NCBI GenBank assembly: GCA_022843585.1
Contig: JALHNJ010000010.1
Span: 1 to 64,000, forward strand
Length of the DNA stretch: 64,000 nt
Source of the DNA: Chitinophagaceae bacterium
GTDB taxonomy: Bacteria > Bacteroidota > Bacteroidia > Chitinophagales > Chitinophagaceae
Reading direction: 5' to 3'
The position numbers were made by a program, and so were the translations under genes. This document shows, piece after piece, positions 43,896 through 52,400 of this stretch (its first letter is position 1; each line of letters opens with the position of its first letter). The notes beneath the pieces were generated by a model that saw nothing but the letters and a program-made list of their open reading frames with translations, ran no database searches and was not told the origin of the DNA.

Positions 43896-44686
43896 CACAC
43901 GATAATTACGACCAACTGAAAATTGATAAGCTGCGGCATTACCTGGAAGACATGACAGCAAAAGGACATGCCAAACCTTACGAAGTTTTTGTGGACAGCC
44001 TGAAAGTTGTTCCCAAAACGGAAGACCCGAAAGATTTTGAAAACTATGAGTATTACATGAATGATGATACGGAAAAAATCCGAATTGTTATTTATAACTC
44101 TAACCTATCACCACGCAATGACCAGTATTGTTTTTATGTAAAACAGCATAAACAGGACAAAGGATTGAACGGCCTCGGTGATATAGAAAACATCATCCAG
44201 GAAAAACTGACTGCAAGGGATAAAGAACATGAAGTGAAACGGATGCAGGAGGAACTGACGGAGACCAAACAAAAGCTGGAAGAAGCGGAAGAATATATTG
44301 ATGAACTGGAAGAAAAATTGGAGTTGTCTGCTAACGATAAGCACAAATTAAAAAATATTGACCTGGTAGAACTCGGTTCTGCCGTGCTGGGCAGGTTGGC
44401 TGAAAAGAATGCTGATGTGTTAAGCGGTTTAGGTTTATCAGGTATCGGTAATAAGGAACAAAAACAATTAGATACTCCGCAACCACAAGGTGAAGTCAGT
44501 TTTCAAAAGAAAACTGATACCGCAGCAGTAACAGAAGAAGAACAGCAATACATTGCCACCTTAAAGCAACTACAGAACTGCTTTGATGAACCACAAATGG
44601 TTGCGGTGATTGGCATACTCAATCAACTGATGGTCGACCCGTCACAGGTGGAGCCTGTGGCGGATTTACTTAACGCAAAAACTTAA
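43886..44686 (+). CDS. Coiled-coil element protein with NG-motif
   Basis: The 266-residue protein has a soluble N-terminal half, a predicted coiled coil (about 104-150, EVKRMQEELTETKQKLEEAEE) and a helical C terminus. The NG-motif occurs at 95-98 (NGLG), just before the coiled coil, and the related LSGLGLSGIG at 179-188 just after it. It may serve as a scaffold or spike-like connector. No family was recognised. Confidence 0.55.
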   Translation: MPITHDNYDQLKIDKLRHYLEDMTAKGHAKPYEVFVDSLKVVPKTEDPKDFENYEYYMNDDTEKIRIVIYNSNLSPRNDQYCFYVKQHKQDKGLNGLGDIENIIQEKLTARDKEHEVKRMQEELTETKQKLEEAEEYIDELEEKLELSANDKHKLKNIDLVELGSAVLGRLAEKNADVLSGLGLSGIGNKEQKQLDTPQPQGEVSFQKKTDTAAVTEEEQQYIATLKQLQNCFDEPQMVAVIGILNQLMVDPSQVEPVADLLNAKT

Positions 44687-44691
44687 TAACT

Positions 44692-44874
44692 ATGAAAAAA
44701 TATCAGTACGACATTTCCATTGAAGCCAAAACAGAAGCAGAGGCCGATGCAAAGATGACAGCACTCATAACATTGGCTTCAAAACTCAGTCAGAAAGAAT
44801 TGACTAAGCTGGCACATACCATTATGAATGACCCGATAAAAACAGCTTTGGCAAAAAAGTATCTCGGCGTTTAA
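44692..44874 (+). CDS. Small hypothetical protein
   Basis: The 60-residue protein has an N-terminal strand (YQYDISIEAKTEAEADAKM) and a helical C terminus with LTKLAHTIMNDPIKTALAKKYLG. No family was recognised. It is five bases after the coiled-coil gene and is followed by a C-rich mini-repeat. Confidence 0.45.
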   Translation: MKKYQYDISIEAKTEAEADAKMTALITLASKLSQKELTKLAHTIMNDPIKTALAKKYLGV

Positions 44875-44883
44875 GCCCCCTAA

Positions 44884-44897
44884 CCCCCTAAAGGGGG
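44884..44897. repeat. C-rich mini-repeat hairpin 3
   Basis: CCCCCTAAAGGGGG forms a 6-bp stem with a 2-base loop. It lies in the 43-base gap before the annexin-like gene, just ahead of an AATCC-type leader. Confidence 0.5.
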
Positions 44898-44917
44898 AAT
44901 AAGAAATCCAATATCCT

Positions 44918-45622
44918 ATGAACCAGGAAACTCCCATCCACCAACAGGACGAATTTACCCTTGAGGAAAAAATCAAGTATGGCATACTCGGCGTGATTGT
45001 GCTGGGTGGGAGTTTCTTTATTGGCAGAAAGCTGGTACGCCGGGCTAAGTCCTATTCGGAAGAAAAGAAAACTTATGAGGAAGGTAATGAAGCGACTTAT
45101 GCCAAACAACTGAAAATGGCTTTTGACAATGATATGTGGTTTGGCTGGGGAACTGACGAAGAAGCTATTCGCAAAGTGTTAAGGGCAATACCAAGCAAGG
45201 AGTATTTCAGAAAAGTTATTAATTCCTATCAAAAACTGTATGCAAGAAGTCTGATGAAGGACATGCAGGATGAACTGACATCCGCTGAGTACAATGAGAT
45301 GCTGGCTATCCTTTCGGTAAAACCGGAAAGAGGAAAAACATTGCAGCAGCCCAAACTGACCAGTGAACAGATACTATCCTGGGCAAAAAGGTTAAGGTCG
45401 GCGTTTAATGAGAACACCTGGGGATTTTTGCCGTATGGAACGGATGAAGATGCAATAAAAGCAGTGTTCCAGGAAATACCTACACAGTCGGCATTTGCAC
45501 AAGTGGCGGCAGCATACAAAAAGGAGTATAATGATGACCTGATGGCCGACTTAAAAGATGAACTCACTGTGTTTGAGTATGCTGATATGATGGGCATCCT
45601 TACCAAAAAACCGAAGATGTAA
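44918..45622 (+). CDS. Membrane-anchored protein with two annexin-like repeats
   Basis: The 234-residue protein has an N-terminal TM (GILGVIVLGGSFFIG, about 24-38) and two repeats of annexin type: GWGTDEEAIRKVL with SYQKLYARSLMKDMQDELT, and YGTDEDAIKAVF with AYKKEYNDDLMADLKDELT. The spacing GTDExxI ... Y ... L ... DELT follows annexin domains, which bind Ca2+ and acidic membranes. Annexins are rare in bacteria, and two repeats rather than four is unusual. It is four bases before the peptidoglycan-binding gene. Confidence 0.65.
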   Translation: MNQETPIHQQDEFTLEEKIKYGILGVIVLGGSFFIGRKLVRRAKSYSEEKKTYEEGNEATYAKQLKMAFDNDMWFGWGTDEEAIRKVLRAIPSKEYFRKVINSYQKLYARSLMKDMQDELTSAEYNEMLAILSVKPERGKTLQQPKLTSEQILSWAKRLRSAFNENTWGFLPYGTDEDAIKAVFQEIPTQSAFAQVAAAYKKEYNDDLMADLKDELTVFEYADMMGILTKKPKM

Positions 45623-45625
45623 ACT

Positions 45626-46600
45626 ATGAAAACGAATCAACACAATAAAAAGCAGAAAAGGAAGCGGATTGTGATTACGACCCTGGCGGTGGGAGCAGCA
45701 GGTATCCTGGGTTATTTTGGCTGGCAGTATTACAAAAAGAAAAAAGGGAAGAACAGCGATGAGCCCGATGTATCATTCAAAAAGAAAGAACCGGAGGATA
45801 TTAAACCGGTTTATGTTGATACACCTGCTTATACCCCGGCGATAAAACCCAAAATTAAACCAAGACCAAAGCCGCAAGTAATTTATGATAACCCTTTCCT
45901 GGAAGTACCACCGGTGAGCAAGGACGGTTTTCCACTCAAGCGGGGAAGCAAGGGTGAAAAGGTAAGGGCATTACAGGAAGTATTGATTGCAAAACATGGT
46001 AAACAAATATTGCCCCGCTATGGCGCTGACGGTGATTTTGGACCAGAAATGTCCGCTGCACTAAAGAAACTGAAACTTCCTGCAACGATTGAACAGAGCA
46101 CCTACAATGTACTGATGCAGGGACAGAAAATAAGCAGTGGAAATGGAAGCGGCAGTCTCGCTCAACAATTTATTGCAGCAGCAACCAAAAAAGATTTTAA
46201 CCAGACCATTCAGTTACTCAAGCGGCTTAAATCAAAAGATGATTATAAAGAAGTAAGCGGTGAATTTAAAAACTACCGTATTGGCGGCGGAGTTCGGCAG
46301 ACACTTGTTAATGCACTGCTCAATACATTCAGCAAAGAAGACCAGAAGCAGACTATCCGTTTTGAGTTCCTGCGGATGGGGCTGCAGTTTGATGGCAAGA
46401 AATGGAGTTTAGACGGATTTGACGGGGTGAGTATCGTAACCATTGAACCCGCAACTGTTTGGGTGAATGCTAACCAGGCAATAAAAGTTCCCGCTAAAAT
46501 GGTACTCGGCAATGAAGTAACCAAACGGCTTGACTACACTCTCTTTGAAAACAACGGCAAGCATTTTTTAGTGCAAACAAAATCAGTAACACAACTATAA
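45626..46600 (+). CDS. Membrane-anchored peptidoglycan-binding protein
   Basis: The 324-residue protein has an N-terminal TM (VITTLAVGAAGILGYFGWQYY, about 12-32), a Pro- and Lys-rich linker, and a PG_binding_1 domain (about 95-170: LKRGSKGEKVRALQEVL, YGADGDFGPEMSAALKKL). A C-terminal domain (about 180-324) is not recognised; it has a DGFDG stretch at 263-267. It probably anchors a structure in the envelope to the cell wall. Confidence 0.75.
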   Translation: MKTNQHNKKQKRKRIVITTLAVGAAGILGYFGWQYYKKKKGKNSDEPDVSFKKKEPEDIKPVYVDTPAYTPAIKPKIKPRPKPQVIYDNPFLEVPPVSKDGFPLKRGSKGEKVRALQEVLIAKHGKQILPRYGADGDFGPEMSAALKKLKLPATIEQSTYNVLMQGQKISSGNGSGSLAQQFIAAATKKDFNQTIQLLKRLKSKDDYKEVSGEFKNYRIGGGVRQTLVNALLNTFSKEDQKQTIRFEFLRMGLQFDGKKWSLDGFDGVSIVTIEPATVWVNANQAIKVPAKMVLGNEVTKRLDYTLFENNGKHFLVQTKSVTQL

Positions 46601-46610
46601 AACTCAATTT

Positions 46611-47015
46611 ATGAAAAGACATATCCGCTACATCGTTGTACACAGTACCGCAACATTTGACCCAAAGGTTTCCCAGTTCTATGGCCACTATCATTATGTG
46701 GTGGAAAGAACCGGCGAAATAAAAAAAGTACATGGCGATACCGCTATCATAAAGAATGTGGAGAAGGTGGATAATGAAGCCATCCATATCGCCTATGCAG
46801 GCGGCAGAAATAAAACCGGTACACTTGGCGACACCAAAACACCCAACCAGGAAGAAGCCCTCTTTAATAAAATTGTGGCACTCTCCATTAAATATCCAGG
46901 TGCTGCTATTGTGGGGCATGATGAACTGGAACCGGGTTCCATCTCACCTGGCTTCAGTGTGAAGGAATGGATAAAAAATTATGAGCCAGACCTTAACCTT
47001 TCCAAAGCCAGTTAA
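46611..47015 (+). CDS. N-acetylmuramoyl-L-alanine amidase-like protein, one metal ligand missing
   Basis: The 134-residue protein has the Amidase_2 pattern: YIVVHST (first zinc His) and VGHDELEPG, with the SPGF turn. The third ligand, normally Cys before PGF or in KACPxF, is absent here (SISPGF, then KEWIKNYEP). The YYVVE part is also typical. It may bind cell wall rather than cut it, or use a different third ligand. It lies in the envelope-related gene run. It has no signal peptide. Confidence 0.65.
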   Translation: MKRHIRYIVVHSTATFDPKVSQFYGHYHYVVERTGEIKKVHGDTAIIKNVEKVDNEAIHIAYAGGRNKTGTLGDTKTPNQEEALFNKIVALSIKYPGAAIVGHDELEPGSISPGFSVKEWIKNYEPDLNLSKAS

Positions 47016-47043
47016 CCAATTAATCCATTTTAAATCCAACCCT

Positions 47044-47643
47044 ATGTTACAATCTATATTAAAAACCATGACTGAAAGAGGCTATAAAATTTACAGCCGC
47101 CCTTTTGAACTCAATATTGTGGGCATTCGTGCCAACAGCACCGTGCCTAATAGTTTTGACGACACCCTCAATATCTTTTATAAAAACTCATCCGGTGACT
47201 GGCAGCACCACCGCTGCCCGGCAACAACTGACCCTGGCACGTTCTGGCTGCGTAACCTGATGAACCCCCAGGGTACGGCTATATTGAAGCAGGGACAGTA
47301 TATCGGCTCACACGGTATCGGTATGCACCGGGGCAAATACTTAGCCCTTACGCAGAAAAGGCCTTTGACTGTAATCCGGGATTATGACCGTGATGCTATA
47401 CTTGACTTTAATAATGGCAAAGAACAGACCGGCATATTCGGTATCAATATTCACCGGGCATCCATTAACGGTACAACAAAGTTTGTGGAGAAGCATTCCG
47501 CCGGTTGCCAGGTGTTTGCCAATATCAATGACTTCAACCTGATGATGCAGTTGGCGCAGCGCCATAAACAGCTTTATGGTAATGATTTTACCTACACACT
47601 GATTGATGAGAGGGCTTTAGTCCGTGAAGCAAAAAAAAATTAA
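47044..47643 (+). CDS. Hypothetical protein with YkuD-like HxxxxSxGC motif
   Basis: From Met 47044 the protein has 199 residues. IGSHGIGMHRG and IHRASINGTTKFVEKHSAGCQVF resemble the His and Ser-x-Gly-Cys site of L,D-transpeptidase-like cysteine enzymes; the resemblance is by motif only. The ATG at 47044 follows an AATCC leader; the longer frame from 46981 would overlap the amidase-like gene by 35 bases. A cell-wall role fits its neighbours. Confidence 0.5.
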   Translation: MLQSILKTMTERGYKIYSRPFELNIVGIRANSTVPNSFDDTLNIFYKNSSGDWQHHRCPATTDPGTFWLRNLMNPQGTAILKQGQYIGSHGIGMHRGKYLALTQKRPLTVIRDYDRDAILDFNNGKEQTGIFGINIHRASINGTTKFVEKHSAGCQVFANINDFNLMMQLAQRHKQLYGNDFTYTLIDERALVREAKKN

Positions 47644-47717
47644 TGTTTGACCTGGTGGGGCTGGGTATTGCCACAGCCCTGGGCTTCGCTACTTATCAGC
47701 TTGTAAAAGACCCGTAA
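47643..47717 (+). CDS. 24-residue hydrophobic peptide ORF
   Basis: The frame ATG TTT GAC to TAA encodes 24 residues, mostly hydrophobic (LVGLGIATALGFATYQLV), i.e. one TM helix. It is linked at both ends by TAATG overlaps: its ATG overlaps the previous TAA and its TAA overlaps the next ATG. Such coupling is not expected by chance twice. It may be a tiny membrane protein such as a holin-type or virion membrane component. Confidence 0.5.
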   Translation: MFDLVGLGIATALGFATYQLVKDP

Positions 47718-47953
47718 TGAGAAAGTTTATAGCAGAATTATTTAAAGATAAAAACGGCTGCTACAGTTTAAGGGAACTGGCAATCGCATTGCTTCTCCTG
47801 GCACTGATAGCAAGCTGGATAGCACAGCAGTTTTTCAATAAAGCTGTTCCTGAATTTATGTTTTACTCTTTTGCAAGCCTGATTGGTGCCGGTTGCTTTG
47901 GTTACTCTATTGAACGCAAATCAAATATTGACAATAACAATCCTACAATCTGA
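47717..47953 (+). CDS. Small two-TM membrane protein (holin-like)
   Basis: The 78-residue protein has two hydrophobic segments (about 19-38, LAIALLLLALIASWIAQQF, and 46-64, FMFYSFASLIGAGCFGYS) with charged ends. The size and two-TM pattern are like holins, and the next gene is spanin-like. No holin family match is claimed. It starts at the TAATG of the small peptide ORF. Confidence 0.5.
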   Translation: MRKFIAELFKDKNGCYSLRELAIALLLLALIASWIAQQFFNKAVPEFMFYSFASLIGAGCFGYSIERKSNIDNNNPTI

Positions 47954-47954
47954 T

Positions 47955-48614
47955 ATGAAAAACTTAAAAACAATACTTACCCTTTTAATTGGTGCCGTTA
48001 TCGGCTTTTCCTTTTGCCAGTTCTTTCACCGAAACTGCCCCGATGTTTATCCTCCGGTTAAGATTGCTGACAGCAAGGCTTCAGAACTGGAAAAGAAAGC
48101 ACAGGATACAGAAGCAAAGTACCTGCAAAAGATAGATTCTGTCCAGCAGCGTACACAAGCCCTGAACGAATCCCTTAAAAAAACAAAAAACGCATTGGAT
48201 AAAACCAAAAGAAAAAACATTGAGTTGCAAACACAGGTATATGATTTAATTGACAGGCAGAGAGTTTATAAAGAGGTGCTTGATACAGCCAGCTTTATTA
48301 CCGGGTGTGATTCGCTGCAAAACAGGGTTGAAGAACTAATTACCGAAACAAATCTACAGGACAGCATACAAACCGCAATCACAGACAATCTGCATGAGCA
48401 GCTTCTGCAAAAAGATTCTGTTATCCTGCTGAAAGATTCGCTGTACCAGCAACTGAACAAATCATTTGAGCAGAGCATCGAACAGCAGAAACTGCTGGAG
48501 CAACAGGCAAAATTCTACAAGAAAAAATATAAACGACAACGGCTCGGCAGCAAATTAAAAAACCTGGGGCTGCTTATTATATCCGGGTTTGCTGCCTCCC
48601 AACTTATTCACTAA
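47955..48614 (+). CDS. Membrane-anchored coiled-coil protein (Rz-like)
   Basis: From Met 47955 the 219-residue protein has an N-terminal TM (ILTLLIGAVIGFSFCQFF, about 5-22) and a long predicted coiled coil (about 45-185, for example ASELEKKAQDTEAKYLQKI) followed by a basic tail and a Leu- and Ile-rich end. The layout resembles inner-membrane spanins of phages, but no outer-membrane spanin partner is seen. It follows the holin-like gene by one base. Confidence 0.5.
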   Translation: MKNLKTILTLLIGAVIGFSFCQFFHRNCPDVYPPVKIADSKASELEKKAQDTEAKYLQKIDSVQQRTQALNESLKKTKNALDKTKRKNIELQTQVYDLIDRQRVYKEVLDTASFITGCDSLQNRVEELITETNLQDSIQTAITDNLHEQLLQKDSVILLKDSLYQQLNKSFEQSIEQQKLLEQQAKFYKKKYKRQRLGSKLKNLGLLIISGFAASQLIH

Positions 48615-48628
48615 TCCAAAATGTTTAC

Positions 48629-48841
48629 ATGGCTGCGAAAGAAAAGACAATTGTAGCTACTGCCACATTTGTTACATCCCTTTTATCCTACCTCTATGCA
48701 AAGGAAGCGGATAAAGACTCAGTGGCCTATGTGATGGTGGGCGGTTTTATCGGTTCCCTTCTTGGAGAAGGTATAGCAGAGGCTATAAAAAAGAACAGTT
48801 CGGACAATAAAAATAATTCAGATGCCAATAGAAATATATAA
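48629..48841 (+). CDS. Small membrane protein
   Basis: The 70-residue protein has a hydrophobic N-terminal half (IVATATFVTSLLSYLYA, 7-23) and a second weak segment (YVMVGGFIGSLLGEGIAEAI, 34-53), then an Asn- and Ser-rich tail. The next gene starts 20 bases before its stop. No family was recognised. Confidence 0.5.
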   Translation: MAAKEKTIVATATFVTSLLSYLYAKEADKDSVAYVMVGGFIGSLLGEGIAEAIKKNSSDNKNNSDANRNI

Positions 48842-49403
48842 CAACGGGCCTTCACTGAAAATTGTAAACGGAGGCAGTGTAATCCTGGTAAGCAAAATTC
48901 AAATTAAGACTATTGAAACCATCCGTAATGATGTGATACGGCTGGACATTGGTGAAGGGGCATTGAAAAACATTTATGTCAGGTTCGCTGATGTAACAAC
49001 TCCGGCAGGTCTGGCTGATGCAGGCCAGTTAAGAGATGCTATTAACGCCATGCTGTTAAGCAATGTGGCAGGTGGGGCAACTGAAATAAAACAGGACACC
49101 GAAATAGGTATTTTGAACGGTATCCTTGGTGCGCTGAACGACCTGAAAGGAATTATGAATACCGGCGGAGGTGGGGGTATTAAGCAGCCTGTCCGCATAG
49201 ATGAATCCACACCTAATGTGGTTTATTACGGATATGCTGCCATCGGCTCTGCCATTGATGCGCCAGTTTGGGCAATCCAGCGTGTTACAAGAGCCAATGA
49301 TATTATTGTGTATGAGTGGGCTGACGGAAATGAAAACTATGATAATGTTTGGGAAAATCGCTACATGCTGGACTACTCCGGTATCGGTATTATCAGGGAA
49401 TAA
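48822..49403 (+). CDS. Hypothetical protein with Gly-rich linker
   Basis: The 193-residue protein has a beta-type N-terminal domain (about 1-65), a helical stretch, a Gly linker (TGGGGG) near residue 115, and a C-terminal beta domain with YGYAAIGSAIDAPVWAIQRVT and IVYEWADGNENYDN. The C-terminal domain resembles small structural or adhesion modules seen in phage-associated proteins; this is by appearance only. It has no TM segment. It ends 17 bases before the large helicase gene. Confidence 0.5.
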   Translation: MPIEIYNNGPSLKIVNGGSVILVSKIQIKTIETIRNDVIRLDIGEGALKNIYVRFADVTTPAGLADAGQLRDAINAMLLSNVAGGATEIKQDTEIGILNGILGALNDLKGIMNTGGGGGIKQPVRIDESTPNVVYYGYAAIGSAIDAPVWAIQRVTRANDIIVYEWADGNENYDNVWENRYMLDYSGIGIIRE

Positions 49404-49420
49404 CCATCCATTAAGAAACC

Positions 49421-52400
49421 ATGAAATACCAAACCATACCTGAAATTGTGCTTGGCGAAACTCCGGAAGTTAATGTTCCGGAGTTAGCTGTTTCTTATAC
49501 AAGGAGCAGGCAGAAAGATTTTGGTAAAATCACTTCATCAAAAGATGCGGCTGATTTTATCAGAAATACTTTCAATGAAGGTGAAGTAGAATTGCAGGAA
49601 CAGTTCATCGTTCTTTATCTCAACCAGGCAAATGAAATCATCGGTTATTATAAACACTCTAAAGGGGCTATTAATGCAACAGTAGCCGACATTCGCATTA
49701 TTCTTGCCACTGCTTTAAAAAGTTTAGCAGTGTCAATGGTAATTGCACATAATCATCCGTCCGGCAACCTAAAACCTTCAAGAGCAGATGAACAATTAAC
49801 AGCAAAGATTAAAGAAAGTGCTGCCATGATGGAAGTGCGGTTGCTTGACCATGTGATTGTAACAAGGGACAGTTATTATTCTTTTGCCGATGATGGTTTA
49901 TTAGGATTGGATGGCTTAAATAATAAAGAGGAACAGTTTGTTGCTGCGATTGAATTTGATTTAGCTACTAAGAAGTCACACAATAAAATATCCGTAGAAA
50001 AGCTGGCTGCTTCATTTGGTATCATTGATAAAAATGACGTAAAAGAACTGACAGAGCTTGCCATTGTAAACCGGGCAAGATTGCTGGGGCATAGCGGGGG
50101 GACAGTGAAGCAAAGATTTGACCAGATAGTTGAACTCTATCAAAGCCAGGTAAATCTATCACACCGCACTTCACAAAGTATTTTACTGCAGCAATATTCT
50201 ACACCTGCGCCCATTGGTTATTTAGCAGGTGTGTTTTGTGAGATTGATAAACTTCAGTTCAATGGAGGCTTTGCTTTTGAACCATCAGCAGGCAATGGCT
50301 TATTGACTATTGCTGCCAAACCTGAAAGAGTATATGTAAATGAACTGGATAGTTTTCGTAACCGCAACCTGAAAACGCAAGGTTTTGCAAACGTCTGGCA
50401 AAGAGATGCCACAAAACCTTTCTTTGATGTGCAACGCACATTTATGGCAGTAATGACAAACCCACCATTTGGCAAAATGGAAACGGAAGTTATGTTTGAT
50501 ACTTTTCCGATTAAACCCTTAGAGCATGTGATGGCTTTAAGGGCCTTAGACTGCATGGTTGATACTGGTAAGGCAGCCATCATCATTGGTGGCCATACTA
50601 CCTGGGATGACAAAGGCAGAATCACAGCAGGTAAAAACAGGATTTTCTTTAACTACCTATACAGTCGCTATCATGTGGCTGATGTAATCAATATTGATGG
50701 CGCAAAACTTTATTCAAGACAGGGAACATCTTTTGATGTCCGCCTGATTTTGATTAATGGCAGAAAACAAACAGCATCTGGTGCAGCACCTGTTTACAAT
50801 CCCGATAAAGACCATGAAGTAAAAGCCTTTGATGAGCTTTTTCAAAGAGTGATGGAAAGCCTCTCCCTTACCCTCTCCAAAGGAGAAGGAATAAAAACAG
50901 AACCTATGAAAAAAAATATTTCTTCATTAGAACAGGAAGCACAGAATTTAATGAAGCTGTTTAAAGCCCCTCCTTCGGAGGGGTTGGGGGAGGCTCTCGG
51001 AGCGCCTTACGAACCAGCATCCGAAAGTTGTGTCGTATTAAATACACAAGTGCCCGACAGTATGGCTTTTGAAACAAGACAGGCTGTACTAAGTATAAAA
51101 GAAGAAGTTGGCGGAGATATTGACAACTTTGTTCGCCACCGCTTAAAATATCCTAATAAAGCTGCGCTGTGTAAAGTTTTATCTGCTGAACAGATTGATG
51201 CGGTGGCAATGACTATTTATAATATTGAAGCAAGAAGCCAGGGCATGATTATCGGCGACCAGACGGGTATTGGGAAAGGACGGGTTGCTGCTGCTATGAT
51301 ACGCTATGCAGTGAACCAGGGTGTCAAGCCGGTATTTCTTACAGAAAAAGCAAACCTGTTCTCTGACATTTACCGTGATTTATCAGCCATTGGTTCAGGA
51401 CATTTAAAGCCACTGATTGTAAACAGCAAGGAATCCAAGACAGATATAAAAGATGAGGATGGTGAAGTTATATACCAGGCACCGTCTCCCACCGAGCAGC
51501 AAAGTATTATCAGTTCGAGAACCGTATCTGCGCAATATGATTTTGTACTGGCTACCTATTCGCAGTTTAATTCTCCAGAAAAGAAACCCGAAAAACCAAA
51601 CTTTCTCCGGGCTATTGCTGATGATAATATTTTTATCATGGATGAAGCACATAATTCCAGTGGCTCATCCAATACGGGTGAATTTCTGCAAGGTGTTGTT
51701 TCAAAAACCAAAGGTGTTGTATTCCTGTCAGCCACATTTGCGAAGCGACCCGACAACATGCCCATCTATGCTATGAAAACTTCCATTGCCGATTGCAATA
51801 TGAGCAGGGATGATTTGGTGGAAGCTATTACAAGAGGCGGCGTGGCATTGCAGGAAGTGTTATCCTCACAATTGGTTGCTGAGGGACAAATGGTGCGCAG
51901 GGAAAGAAGTTTTGAAGGAGTGGAAGTAAATTATTTGTCTTTAGATACTAAGTCAGAAGAACACCGTGCCATTGCAGATAACATTACTGATATACTCCGT
52001 GATATTATTGCCTTCCAAACAAACTTCGTGGATGCACAGGTAGAGGAACTGGATAAAATTGCAGTAGCTGAAGGCAAAGAAGTTGCACTGCGTGAAGGTA
52101 CTTCACAAGCTGGCGTTGATAATCAACCTTATTTTTCCAAAGTGTTCCAGGTAATTAACCAGATGCTTTTTTCTTTAAAGGCGGAAGCAGTCGCTGACCA
52201 GGCAATTAAAAGATTAAAGGAGGGAAAAAAGCCGGTGATTGCCTTCGCTTCTACAATGGGCAGCTTTATTGAATCAATGGAAAATGAACAGGGCGTTCCG
52301 GTTGGTGATGGCGATACTATCAATGCTGATTTTAGTGAAGTTCTTAAAAGAGGGTTAGATGGTATTTTACGTTATTCCGAAAAAGATGTGGACGGCAATG

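Noticed and set aside
39210-49403. Ordinary tailed prophage
   Set aside because: No terminase, portal, capsid of HK97 type, tail tube, sheath or tape measure protein is recognisable.
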